Source: Chiayiivirga sp. (lineage in GTDB: Bacteria; Pseudomonadota; Gammaproteobacteria; Xanthomonadales; Xanthomonadaceae). Taken from it: 64,000 nt of DNA. The notes below the pieces were generated by a model, which saw nothing but the letters and a program-made list of their open reading frames with translations, searched no databases and was not told the origin of the DNA. A program made the position numbers and the translations under genes. Where the stretch lies: assembly GCA_022647565.1 (NCBI GenBank), contig JALCLA010000002.1, positions 620,001 through 684,000 on the forward strand, in the 5' to 3' direction. Position 1 is the first letter of the stretch. The number at the start of each line of letters is the position of its first letter. Positions 28,114-37,021 of the stretch are shown here, in pieces.

Positions 28114-29232
28114 ATGTTGCCTGCGTTCCCGATGCACGTTCGCGTGCGCTCCCTGCTCCTGGCCGTGGGGATGGCCGCCAGCCTTGCCGCCTGCGGCAAC
28201 GGCGAGGAGGCAGTCGAAGCGGTACGGCCCGCGATGGTGGAACGGCCGCTGCCGGCCGGCACCGGGTTCGAGGCCTTCCCGGGCGATGTGCGGGCGCGGC
28301 ACGAGCCGGTGCTCGCGTTCCGCGTCGGCGGCAAGATCGCCAAACGCCACGTCGATGCCGGCGCACGGGTCAAGCAGGGCGAGGTGCTGGCCGAACTCGA
28401 CCCCGACGATCTGCGCCTGCAGGTGGCCGCGGTGCGCGCACAACTGGCCGCCGCCGAAGCCAACCTCGCCACCGCGCGCGCCGAGCGCGACCGCTACCGC
28501 AACATGTTCGAACGCAGGCTGGTGAGCCAGTCGGCCTACGAAGGGCAGCAGAACGCGTACCAGGCGGCCGAAGCGCAGGTGGGACAGGTGCGGGCGCAGC
28601 TCGACGTGAGCCGCAACCAGGCCGAATACGCGCAACTGCGCGCCCCCAACGACGGCGTGATCGCCTCGCGCCAGGCCGAAGCCGGGCAAGTGGTCGCCGC
28701 GGGCCAGTCGATCTTCACCCTCGCGGTCGATGGCGAACGCGAGATCGCCATCAGCCTTCCCGAGCAGCGCATCAAGGAGTTCTCCGTCGGCCAGGGAGTA
28801 CTGGTGGAGTTGTGGTCGAACAGTGGCTCGCGCGTGCCGGGCACGATCCGCGAACTGGCGCCCGCCGCCGACGCACTCACCCGCACCTATGCTGCCCGGG
28901 TGAGCTTCGACGCCGCGGCGAGCGGGGCCGAACTCGGCCAGAGCGCGCGCGTCTACGCTGGGCAGGCCGGCGAAGCCTCGCTGTCGCTGCCCTTGGCGGC
29001 GGTCACGGCGGAAGCGCAACAGCCCTACGTCTGGGTCGTCGACCCTGCCACCGCGAAGGTGCGTCGCACCCCGGTGCAGCTCGGGGCCTATGGCGAGACC
29101 CGCGTGCCGGTGATCGCCGGCGTGGGCGCGCAGGACTGGGTCGTGATCGCCGGCGTGCACCTGCTGCGCGAGGGTCAGGCGGTGCGCCCGGTGGATCGCA
29201 ACAATCGCGCGGTTGCGCTGGTCACGAACTGA
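28114..29232 (+). CDS. RND efflux periplasmic adaptor lipoprotein
   Basis: A 372-residue membrane-fusion protein. The signal peptide ends in a lipobox (ASLAAC), so it should be anchored to the inner membrane. Order of domains: barrel-sandwich half (LAFRVGGKIAKRHVDAGARVKQGEVLAELDP), an alpha-helical hairpin (about 85-150), the second barrel-sandwich half (APNDGVIASRQAEAGQVV), and beta-barrel. It links the RND pump to TolC. The ATG at 28114 is preferred over 28132 because a weak GCGAG site precedes it. The RND gene starts 7 bp downstream. Confidence 0.9.
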   Translation: MLPAFPMHVRVRSLLLAVGMAASLAACGNGEEAVEAVRPAMVERPLPAGTGFEAFPGDVRARHEPVLAFRVGGKIAKRHVDAGARVKQGEVLAELDPDDLRLQVAAVRAQLAAAEANLATARAERDRYRNMFERRLVSQSAYEGQQNAYQAAEAQVGQVRAQLDVSRNQAEYAQLRAPNDGVIASRQAEAGQVVAAGQSIFTLAVDGEREIAISLPEQRIKEFSVGQGVLVELWSNSGSRVPGTIRELAPAADALTRTYAARVSFDAAASGAELGQSARVYAGQAGEASLSLPLAAVTAEAQQPYVWVVDPATAKVRRTPVQLGAYGETRVPVIAGVGAQDWVVIAGVHLLREGQAVRPVDRNNRAVALVTN

Positions 29233-29239
29233 GCCCGCC

Positions 29240-32200
29240 ATGACCCGCTTCAATCTCTCCGAATGGGCCCTGCACAACCGCGGCCTGGTGTTGTACGCCA
29301 TGCTGCTGCTGGCGCTGCTGGGTGCCGTCTCGTACACGCGCCTGGGCCAGAGCGAGGACCCGCCCTTCACCTTCAAGGCGATGGTGGTGCGCACCCTGTG
29401 GCCGGGGGCGACGGCCGAGGAAGTCGCGCGCCAGGTCACCGAGCGCATCGAGAAGAAGTTGATGGAAACGGGCAAGTACGAATTCATCCGTGCCTACTCG
29501 CGCCCGGGCGAGTCGCAGATCATCTTCGTCGCCAAGGACAACCTCGTCTCCAGGGAACTTCCCGACCTGTGGTACCAGGTGCGCAAGAAGACCAACGACA
29601 TCCGCCACTCCCTGCCGCAGGGCGTGGTCGGGCCGTTCTTCAACGACGAGTTCGGCGACACGTTCGGCAACATCTACGCGCTCACCGGCGAAGGCTTCGA
29701 CTACGCCACGCTCAAGGACTACGCCGAGCGCCTGGAACTGGAGCTGCAACGCGTCCCGGACGTGGCCAAGGTGGAACTGATCGGCCTGCAGGACGAGAAG
29801 ATCTGGATCGAGTTGTCCAACACCAAGCTCGCCACGCTCGGCGTACCGATGGCGCAGGTGCAGCAGGCGCTGGACGAGCAGAATGCGATCCTGGCCTCCG
29901 GTTTCTTCGAGACCACCACCGAGCGCGTGCAGTTGCGCGTCTCCGGGCGCTTCGAATCGGTCGAGGCGATCCGCGACTTCCCGATTCGCGTGGGCGAACG
30001 CAACTTCCGCATCGGCGACGTGGCCGAGGTGCGGCGCGGCTTCTCCGATCCACCTGCGCCACGCATGCGCTTCATGGGCGAGGATGCGATCGGCCTCGCG
30101 GTGTCGATGCGCGCCGGCGGCGACATCCTCAAGCTCGGCGCGGCGCTGGAACACGAGTTCGCGCGGTTGCAGGAAAACCTGCCGATCGGCATGAGCCTGC
30201 GCAAGGTCTCCGACCAGCCCCAAGCCGTAAGGGCATCCGTCGGCGAGTTCGTGCGGGTGCTGACCGAAGCGGTGCTGATCGTGCTGGCGGTGAGCTTCTT
30301 CTCGCTCGGCTTCCGCACCGGGCTGGTGGTGGCGCTGTCGATCCCGCTGGTGCTGGCGATGACCTTTGCCGCGATGCACTACTTCGGCATCGGCCTGCAC
30401 AAGATCTCGCTCGGCGCCCTGGTGCTCGGCCTCGGCCTGCTGGTGGATGACGCCATCATCGCGGTGGAAATGATGGCGGTGAAGATGGAGCAGGGTTACT
30501 CGCGCCTCAAGGCCGCGAGCTTCGCCTACCGCACCACCGCGTTCCCGATGCTCACCGGCACCCTGATCACGGCCGCCGGCTTCCTGCCGATCGCCACGGC
30601 CGCCAGCAGCACCGGCGAATACACCCGGTCGATCTTCCAGGTGGTGACGATCTCGCTGCTGCTTTCGTGGATCGCGGCCGTGGTGTTCGTGCCTTACCTC
30701 GGCGACAAGTTGTTGCCGGATTTCCATTCCAGGAACGGCAACGGCAAGCACGACCACGACCCGTACGACAACCGCTTCTACCAGCGCTTCCGCACCTTGC
30801 TGGAATGGTGCGTGCGCCATCGCAAGACCGTGATCGCGGCAACCGTCGCGCTGTTCGTGGTCGCGGTGATGCTGTTCCGCTTCGTGCCGCAGCAGTTCTT
30901 CCCCTCCTCCACGCGAGTCGAGCTGATGGTCGACCTGAAACTGGCCGAAGGCTCGTCGCTGAAGGCGACCGAGGCCCAGGCCAGGAAGCTCGAAGCCCTG
31001 CTGCAGAAGAAGGACGGGGTGGAGAACTACGTGGCCTACGTCGGCACCGGCTCGCCGCGCTTCTACCTGCCGCTGGACCAGCAACTGCCGCAGGCCAGCT
31101 TCGCCCAGTTCGTGCTGATGACCACGGATGTGGAGGCGCGCGAGGAAGTGCGCCGCTGGCTGATCGACACCTTCGCCAGCGAGTTCCCCGAACTGCAGGC
31201 GCGCGTCACCCGACTCGAGAACGGTCCGCCGGTCGGCTATCCGGTGCAGTTCCGGGTCTCCGGCGAACACATCGCCGAGGTGCGCCGCATCGCGCGCGAC
31301 GTGGCCGAGAAGGTGCGTGCCAATCCGCACGTCGCCAATACCAACCTCGACTGGGAGGAACCGAGCAAGGTGGTGCGCCTGGTGCTGGACCAGGAACGCG
31401 CCCGTGCGCTCGGGGTGAGTTCGGCGCACCTGTCCAAGTTCCTGGAAAGCTCGCTCTCCGGTTCGTACGTCAGCACCTATCGCGAGGACAACGAACTGAT
31501 CCAGATCCTGCTGCGCGGCCCGCAGGAAGAGCGCGCCAGCCTGTCGCTGCTCGGCAGCCTTTCGGTGCCGACCACGAACGGCCGGAGCATCCCGCTGTCG
31601 CAGGTCGCCACGCTCGAGCACGGCTTCGAGGAAGGCATCATCTGGCATCGCAACCGCCTGCCCACGGTCACGGTGCGCGCCGACATCTACGGCCAGGAAC
31701 AGCCGGCCTCGGTGGTGGCGCAGATCTCGCCGACGCTGGACGAGATCCGCTCCGCGCTGCCTTCGGGCTACTTGCTGCAGATCGGCGGCACGGTGGAGGA
31801 TTCGGCCCGCGGCCAGAATTCGGTGAATGCCGGCGTACCCTTGTTCCTGCTCTCGGTGCTGAGCTTGCTCATGCTGCAGCTCAAGAGCTTCTCGCGCTCG
31901 GTGTTGGTGCTGCTCACCGCCCCCCTGGGCCTGATCGGCGTGGTGCTGTTCCTGCTGGTGTTCCGGGTGCCGTTCGGCTTCGTGGCGATGCTTGGCACCA
32001 TCGCACTGGCCGGCATGATCATGCGCAACTCGGTGATCCTGGTGGATCAGATCGAACAGGACATCGCCGCCGGCCACGCGCGCTGGCAGGCCATCATCGA
32101 CGCCACGGTGCGCCGATTCCGCCCGATCGTGCTGACCGCGCTCGCGGCGGTGCTGGCCATGATCCCGCTCTCGCGCAGCGCCTTCTTCGGGCCGATGGCG

Positions 32201-32326
32201 GTGGCGATCATGGGCGGGCTGATCGTGGCGACGGCGCTGACGCTGCTGTTCCTGCCGGCCCTGTATGCGGCCTGGTTCCGGGTGCGTGAGGACGAGCCGG
32301 CAACCGCGCCGGTGGTGGCGGAATGA
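29240..32326 (+). CDS. RND family efflux transporter, inner-membrane subunit
   Basis: A 1028-residue pump with the duplicated 6+6 TM layout and two periplasmic loops. The proton-relay aspartate pair is in GLLVDDAIIAVEMM (near 402-405). FFNDEFGDTFGNIYALTGEGF and GEQ-type loop sequences match the AcrB-like class often coupled to a lipoprotein adaptor. It probably exports organic solvents, biocides or antibiotics; the substrate cannot be read. It is in an operon with the adaptor; the outer-membrane partner is likely the TolC encoded 0.85 kb downstream. Confidence 0.92.
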   Translation: MTRFNLSEWALHNRGLVLYAMLLLALLGAVSYTRLGQSEDPPFTFKAMVVRTLWPGATAEEVARQVTERIEKKLMETGKYEFIRAYSRPGESQIIFVAKDNLVSRELPDLWYQVRKKTNDIRHSLPQGVVGPFFNDEFGDTFGNIYALTGEGFDYATLKDYAERLELELQRVPDVAKVELIGLQDEKIWIELSNTKLATLGVPMAQVQQALDEQNAILASGFFETTTERVQLRVSGRFESVEAIRDFPIRVGERNFRIGDVAEVRRGFSDPPAPRMRFMGEDAIGLAVSMRAGGDILKLGAALEHEFARLQENLPIGMSLRKVSDQPQAVRASVGEFVRVLTEAVLIVLAVSFFSLGFRTGLVVALSIPLVLAMTFAAMHYFGIGLHKISLGALVLGLGLLVDDAIIAVEMMAVKMEQGYSRLKAASFAYRTTAFPMLTGTLITAAGFLPIATAASSTGEYTRSIFQVVTISLLLSWIAAVVFVPYLGDKLLPDFHSRNGNGKHDHDPYDNRFYQRFRTLLEWCVRHRKTVIAATVALFVVAVMLFRFVPQQFFPSSTRVELMVDLKLAEGSSLKATEAQARKLEALLQKKDGVENYVAYVGTGSPRFYLPLDQQLPQASFAQFVLMTTDVEAREEVRRWLIDTFASEFPELQARVTRLENGPPVGYPVQFRVSGEHIAEVRRIARDVAEKVRANPHVANTNLDWEEPSKVVRLVLDQERARALGVSSAHLSKFLESSLSGSYVSTYREDNELIQILLRGPQEERASLSLLGSLSVPTTNGRSIPLSQVATLEHGFEEGIIWHRNRLPTVTVRADIYGQEQPASVVAQISPTLDEIRSALPSGYLLQIGGTVEDSARGQNSVNAGVPLFLLSVLSLLMLQLKSFSRSVLVLLTAPLGLIGVVLFLLVFRVPFGFVAMLGTIALAGMIMRNSVILVDQIEQDIAAGHARWQAIIDATVRRFRPIVLTALAAVLAMIPLSRSAFFGPMAVAIMGGLIVATALTLLFLPALYAAWFRVREDEPATAPVVAE

Positions 32327-32343
32327 GCCGTCGTTGGCATTTC

Positions 32344-32368
32344 GCCGGAAGTCGCGGTGACTTCCGGC
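32344..32368 (+). terminator. Hairpin after the RND operon
   Basis: GCCGGAAGTC-gcggt-GACTTCCGGC, a perfect 10-bp stem 17 bp after the RND stop. No T-run follows, so termination may be weak. Confidence 0.45.
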
Positions 32369-32404
32369 ACTACGTCACCCGTCTGCGCAACGGCGATGCT
32401 GTTT

Positions 32405-32433
32405 TTGCCCGTGAAGCCGGCCGGGATTAGAAT
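32405..32433 (+). promoter_or_regulatory. Candidate promoter of pcm-tolC
   Basis: TTGCCC (32405-32410), 17-bp spacer, TAGAAT (32428-32433), about 48 nt before the ATG at 32482. Confidence 0.5.
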
Positions 32434-32481
32434 TCGGGACTTTTCCCCGTCGCCCAGCCTTTAGGTTTCAAGGATTTAGCC

Positions 32482-33138
32482 ATGCCCATCGATTTCGAAC
32501 AGGCCCGCTTCGCGATGGTCGAGCAACAGGTCCGGCCCTTCGAGGTGCTGGATGCGCGCGTGCTCGACGCCCTGAGTGCGATCAAGCGCGAAGACTTCGT
32601 GTCGCCGCGCCATCGCAAGCTCGCGTTCGCCGACATGGCGCTGCCGATGGAACACGGCGAGGTGATGCTCAAGCCCGTGGTCGAAGGCCGCCTGCTGCAG
32701 GCGCTGGATCTGGCCCCGGAAGACGAGGTGCTGGAGATCGGCACCGGTTCGGGCTTCCTCACGGCCTGCCTCGCACACCTGGCGCGCGCCGTCACCAGCA
32801 TCGACATCCACGCCGATTTCGTCGAGCGCGCGCGGGGTCGGCTGAATGCGCTCGGCATGAGCTGCGCCCGGATCGAAACCGCCGACCTGCTGAGCTTCGA
32901 TCCCGGCCGTCAGTTCGACGCGATCGCCGTCGGCGGTGCCGTGGCCGAGATTCCGCCGCGCCTGCAGGCCTGGCTCAAGCCGGGTGGACGCCTGTTCGTC
33001 GTACGCGGGGAATCTCCGGTGCAGGAAGCGGTCACAGTGACCCGCTCCGGCGAGTCCGGTTTCCGTCTCGAAAGCCTGTTCGAAACCGATCTCCCCTACC
33101 TGCGCGGCACCGCTCCGGTGGAGCGCTTCACGCTCTGA
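32482..33138 (+). CDS. pcm: Protein-L-isoaspartate O-methyltransferase family protein
   Basis: A 218-residue SAM methyltransferase of the PIMT family. The SAM motif VLEIGTGSGFLTA (about 83-95) is clear and the N-terminal ARFAMVEQQVRPFEVLD is typical of the variant found before tolC in Xanthomonadales. Canonical PIMT methylates isoaspartyl residues for repair; this variant's activity is not established. It has AAGGA before the ATG and lies 38 bp upstream of tolC in the same direction. Confidence 0.8.
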   Translation: MPIDFEQARFAMVEQQVRPFEVLDARVLDALSAIKREDFVSPRHRKLAFADMALPMEHGEVMLKPVVEGRLLQALDLAPEDEVLEIGTGSGFLTACLAHLARAVTSIDIHADFVERARGRLNALGMSCARIETADLLSFDPGRQFDAIAVGGAVAEIPPRLQAWLKPGGRLFVVRGESPVQEAVTVTRSGESGFRLESLFETDLPYLRGTAPVERFTL

Positions 33139-33176
33139 GCGACGCCGCCTCTCCCGTTTCCCCGAAGGACTACCCC

Positions 33177-34619
33177 ATGACCCTCACTCTCCGTCTTCGC
33201 CCGATCTGCCTGGCCCTGGCCTTGTCCGGGATGGCCGGCACCGCGTCGGCCGCCGACCTGCTGCAGGCCTACGAACTCGCCCGGCAGAGCGATCCGCAGC
33301 TGGCCGCCGCCGAGGCCCAGCGCCTGGCGCAGAGCGAAGGCACGGTGCAGGCGCGTTCGGCCCTGCTGCCCCGCATCAGCGGCAGCATCAGCCTGAGCGA
33401 TTCGGATGGAGCCAGCGGCGGCACGCGGCGCATCTCGGTGGACCCGCCGATCTTCTCCTCGGGCGTCAGCTTCTCCGATTCGCGCAGCCGGTCGTCGGGC
33501 ATCGACCTGAGCCAGTCGATCTACAACCACGCCAACTACACCCGGCTGAAGGCCGCCAAGTCGCGCACGGCGCAGGCCGACGCCAGCTATGACGCCGCCT
33601 ACGACAACCTGATCCTGCGCGTGGCCGATGCCTACTTCAACGTGCTCACCGCGATCGACTCGCTCGCCTTCGCGCGCGCCGAGGAGCGTGCGGTGAAGCG
33701 CCAGCTCGACCAGGCCGACCAGCGCTTCGAAGTGGGCCTGACCGCGATTACCGACGTGCACGAGGCCCGCGCCCGTTACGACGGCTCGCGCGCCAACGCG
33801 ATCGCGGCGCAGGTGCAGCTCGATGACGCACGCGAAGCCCTGTCGGAAATCACCGGCAACTATCTCGAAGGCCTGAAGGGCCTGGACGACAGCTTCGCCC
33901 CGTCCCTGCCTTCGCCCGACAACCTCGGGGCCTGGGTGGAACTGGCGCTGGCGCAGAACCCGGTGCTGCATTCGCGCACCCTGGCGCTCGATGCCGCCGG
34001 CCACGACGTGGCCACGGCGCGCTCGGCGCACCTGCCGACGCTGGGCGCCTCGATCGGCTACAGCGATGGCGCGAGCTGGGGTGCTTCGCGCTCGCTCGGC
34101 ATCTCCTCGCCCTCGGACGGCTTCAACTACGACACGACGATCGGCCTGCAACTCTCGATTCCGATCTTCGAAGGCTTCGCCACCCAGTCCGGCGTGCGCC
34201 AGGCCATCTACACCCGCGATGCGGCCGAAGAGCAGTTGGAGCAGGAAACTCGCGCGGTCACGCGCCAGACCCGCAACGCCTTCCGCGCCCTCGTGGCCGG
34301 CATCACCGGGATCGAGGCACGCAAGCAGGCGCTGGTCTCGGCGCAGAGCGCACTGGAAGCCACCGAAGCCGGCTTCGAGGTGGGCACCCGCACCATCGTC
34401 GACGTGCTGATCTCGCAGCAGGTACTGTTCCAGGCCCAGCGCGACTATTCCACGGCGCGGCACGAGTTCCTGGTGAACGGCCTGCGGCTGAAGCAGGCGG
34501 CGGGCACGGTGGAGCTCAAGGACGTGGAAGAAGTGAACCGCTTCCTGGTGCGCGACGCCGAAGCGGCGTTGGTGGAACCGGCGGAAGCGAACGATCCGGT
34601 CGACGCACCCAAGGGCTGA
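33177..34619 (+). CDS. tolC: TolC family outer-membrane channel protein
   Basis: A 480-residue outer-membrane efflux channel. A signal peptide (1-24, ending TASAA) is followed by two OEP repeats with long alpha-helical hairpins (DLLQAYELARQSDPQLAAAEAQ; LGAWVELALAQNPVLHSRTLAL) and beta-strand segments. It forms a trimeric exit duct for RND and type I systems. GAAGGA precedes the ATG. It ends 55 bp before the convergent waaA gene, with a hairpin between. Confidence 0.92.
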   Translation: MTLTLRLRPICLALALSGMAGTASAADLLQAYELARQSDPQLAAAEAQRLAQSEGTVQARSALLPRISGSISLSDSDGASGGTRRISVDPPIFSSGVSFSDSRSRSSGIDLSQSIYNHANYTRLKAAKSRTAQADASYDAAYDNLILRVADAYFNVLTAIDSLAFARAEERAVKRQLDQADQRFEVGLTAITDVHEARARYDGSRANAIAAQVQLDDAREALSEITGNYLEGLKGLDDSFAPSLPSPDNLGAWVELALAQNPVLHSRTLALDAAGHDVATARSAHLPTLGASIGYSDGASWGASRSLGISSPSDGFNYDTTIGLQLSIPIFEGFATQSGVRQAIYTRDAAEEQLEQETRAVTRQTRNAFRALVAGITGIEARKQALVSAQSALEATEAGFEVGTRTIVDVLISQQVLFQAQRDYSTARHEFLVNGLRLKQAAGTVELKDVEEVNRFLVRDAEAALVEPAEANDPVDAPKG

Positions 34620-34641
34620 TCGTTCCGGCGACAATTCAACC

Positions 34642-34664
34642 CGTCATTCCCGCGAATGCGGGAA
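34642..34664. terminator. Hairpin between tolC and waaA (partial GTCATTCCCGCG repeat)
   Basis: TTCCCGC-gaat-GCGGGAA within a partial copy of the palindromic repeat also seen at 18994. Its position between convergent stops suggests a shared terminator. Confidence 0.45.
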
Positions 34665-34674
34665 GACGAAGCTA

Positions 34675-35982
34675 TCAGGCGCCGGCGCCGCCCCAGTCGG
34701 CGCTGACGACTCTCTCGCCAGCCACCACGCGTTCCACGATGGCCAGCGTGCGCGTCACGGCGCCGCGCTCCTCTTCCACCGTGCGGCGCGCCGCGTCGCC
34801 CATGCGCTGCCGGCAAGCCGGATCGTCGAGTAGTTGCTGCAGTACCGCGGCCAACGCTTCCGCATTCTCGATGCGCCGCGCCGCACCGCGTTCCAGCAGC
34901 AGGTCGGTCACCTCGGTGAAGTTGAAGGTGTTGGGCCCGACCAGCACCGGCACGCCCAGCGCCGCCGGTTCCAGCACGTTGTGCCCGCCAATCGGATCAA
35001 GGCTGCCGGCGACGAAGGCGAGGTCGGCGCAGGCCAGGTAGGCGACGAGTTCGCCCAGGGTATCGATCACGAAGCACTGGGTATCGACCGCTGCGCTGTG
35101 ATCCTCGCTGCGCGTGGCGGTGGCGAAGCCGTAGCTGCGGCACAGTTGCGCCATGGGCTTGAAGCGCTCCGGGTGGCGCGGTGCGACCAGCAGCAATGCG
35201 TCGGGAAAGCGTCGCATCAGGCGCGAGTGCGCCTCGATGACGGCCAGTTCCTCGCCCTCGTGGGTGCTGGCGGCGATCCATACCGGGCGCGCCGCGCCCC
35301 AGGCGCTGCGCGTCTGCGCCGCCTGCGCGGCGAAATCGGCGGGCACGTGCATGTCGTACTTGAGATTGCCGACCACGCGCAGGCGCTCGGGTCGGGCGCC
35401 CAGTTCCAGCAGGCGCTCGGCATCGGGTTGCGACTGTGCCGCGACGAAGGTTGCGCAGCGGATCGCGTCGCGCGCCAGCGGCCGCACCGGGCCGTAGCCG
35501 CGCAAGGATTTCTGCGACAGGCGCGCGTTCGCCACCACGATCGGGATGCCGCGTCGCTCGCATTCGAAGAACAGGTTGGGCCAGATCTCGGTTTCCATGA
35601 TCACCGCAATGCACGGCCGGATGCGATCGAGGAAACGCCGCACCGACGCCGGCAGGTCGTAGGGCAGGTAGACGTGGAAAAGCTGCTCGCCCCAGAGCTG
35701 GCGCACCCGGTTGGATCCGGTCGGCGTCACCGTGGTGACCACGATGCGGTGATCCGCGTAACGCCTGCGCAGGGCCTCGACCAGCGGCGCCGCGGCATTG
35801 ACCTCGCCCACCGACACCGCATGCACCCAGACCGTGGCCTTGAGCCCGGCATCGGGGAAAAAACCGAAGCGCTCCAGCCAGCGCGAGAGATAGCCGCGTG
35901 CGCGCAAGCCCCGCAACGTGAGGCGATACAGGATCACCGGCGTCAGCAGGTACATGGTGAAGGTGTAGAGCACGCGCATCAT
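34675..35982 (-). CDS. waaA: 3-deoxy-D-manno-octulosonic acid (Kdo) transferase
   Basis: A 435-residue GT30 family enzyme that adds Kdo to lipid A precursor at the inner membrane. It has an N-terminal membrane anchor (MRVLYTFTMYLLTPVILY), the acceptor-domain stretch VWVHAVSVGEVNAAAPLVEAL with the catalytic Glu, and the donor-site VAGSLDPIGGHNVLEPAALGVPVLVGP. Two adjacent ATGs (35982, 35979) could serve. It is divergent from the lipid A acyltransferase gene. Confidence 0.94.
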   Translation of the reverse strand: MMRVLYTFTMYLLTPVILYRLTLRGLRARGYLSRWLERFGFFPDAGLKATVWVHAVSVGEVNAAAPLVEALRRRYADHRIVVTTVTPTGSNRVRQLWGEQLFHVYLPYDLPASVRRFLDRIRPCIAVIMETEIWPNLFFECERRGIPIVVANARLSQKSLRGYGPVRPLARDAIRCATFVAAQSQPDAERLLELGARPERLRVVGNLKYDMHVPADFAAQAAQTRSAWGAARPVWIAASTHEGEELAVIEAHSRLMRRFPDALLLVAPRHPERFKPMAQLCRSYGFATATRSEDHSAAVDTQCFVIDTLGELVAYLACADLAFVAGSLDPIGGHNVLEPAALGVPVLVGPNTFNFTEVTDLLLERGAARRIENAEALAAVLQQLLDDPACRQRMGDAARRTVEEERGAVTRTLAIVERVVAGERVVSADWGGAGA

Positions 35983-36076
35983 GGCGCGGCCCCGGCGATC
36001 GCGGGCATCGCACAAGGATAGCGGAAAGCCCGCAGCCCGCCGGCAGGGCACGGACCCGGTTGGCGCGTCGGCCACC

Positions 36077-36082
36077 TACAAT
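36077..36082 (+). promoter_or_regulatory. -10 box at a probably leaderless lpxL start
   Basis: TACAAT ends 6 bp before the ATG at 36089, so a transcript would start at the initiation codon. No Shine-Dalgarno sequence is seen. Confidence 0.45.
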
Positions 36083-36088
36083 CCGTGC

Positions 36089-37006
36089 ATGACCGAACCC
36101 GCCCTGCCCTTGCCCTCACGCGCGCCGCGCCACTGGCCCGCCTGGATCGGCGTGGGCCTGCTGTGGGTCCTGGCGCAACTGCCCTTGCCACTGCAACGAG
36201 GTATCGGCCGCGCGCTCGGGCGCGTGCTGCCGCTGCTGCTGCGCAAACGCGACCGCGTGGCGCGGCGCAACCTGGAACTGTGCTTTCCCGATCTCGACCT
36301 CGCGGCGCGCACCCGCCTGCTGCGCGAGAGCTATGCCTCCCTGGGCATCGGCGCGTTCGAGTTCGCGCGCGCCTGGTGGGGCTCGATCGCGCCGATGCAA
36401 TCCGGCGTCTCGATCCGCGGCCTCGAACACCTGCAGGCCGCGCGCGCCGGGGGACGCGGCGTGATCCTGATCTCGGCGCACTTCCTCACCCTGGAACTGT
36501 GTGGCCGCCTGCTTTGCGAACACATCGAACTGGCCGGCATGTATCGCCCGCACGACGGCGCGATACTGGAGTGGGCGGTGAAGCGCGGGCGGCTGCGCTA
36601 TGCCGTTGCGATGTTCACGCGCGAAGAACTGCGGCCGGCGCTGCGCCACCTCAAGCAAGGCGGTACGCTCTGGTTCGCGCCGGATCAGGAAACCCGCCGC
36701 GGCGATAGCGTGTTCGTGCCGTTCTTCGGCCGACCGGCCTGGAGCCTGACCTCGACCCACCAGCTCGCACGCCTCTCGGGTGCCGCGGTGCTGCCGTTCT
36801 TCCATCGCCGTCGCGACGATGGCGGCTACGAGCTTGAAGTGCAGGCGGCGCTGGACGATTTCCCCGGCACTGATGCGGTGGCCGACACGGCACGCGTGAT
36901 GGCCGCGATCGAAGCGATGATCCGGCGCGCGCCGGAGCAATACCTGTGGATCCACCAGCGCTTCAAGCGCCAGCCGGAGGGCGAGGCCTCGGCCTACGGC
37001 GAGTGA
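36089..37006 (+). CDS. lpxL: Lipid A (Kdo2-lipid IVA) lauroyl-type acyltransferase
   Basis: A 305-residue inner-membrane LpxL/LpxM acyltransferase. One N-terminal transmembrane helix (about 15-33) is followed by the HX4E catalytic motif (His131-Glu136, SAHFLTLE), LAGMYRPHD, and APDQETRRGDSVFVPFFG near 228-246. It transfers an acyl chain to lipid A. It could be the LpxM paralogue. It is divergent from waaA, consistent with a shared lipid A role, and converges on the O-antigen ligase gene (15 bp). Confidence 0.9.
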   Translation: MTEPALPLPSRAPRHWPAWIGVGLLWVLAQLPLPLQRGIGRALGRVLPLLLRKRDRVARRNLELCFPDLDLAARTRLLRESYASLGIGAFEFARAWWGSIAPMQSGVSIRGLEHLQAARAGGRGVILISAHFLTLELCGRLLCEHIELAGMYRPHDGAILEWAVKRGRLRYAVAMFTREELRPALRHLKQGGTLWFAPDQETRRGDSVFVPFFGRPAWSLTSTHQLARLSGAAVLPFFHRRRDDGGYELEVQAALDDFPGTDAVADTARVMAAIEAMIRRAPEQYLWIHQRFKRQPEGEASAYGE

Positions 37007-37021
37007 CCAGTCCCGCCGGAG

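Noticed and set aside
29222..32077. 951-codon minus-strand frame
   Set aside because: Antisense to the RND transporter; rich in His/Arg/Gln as expected from high-GC shadows.
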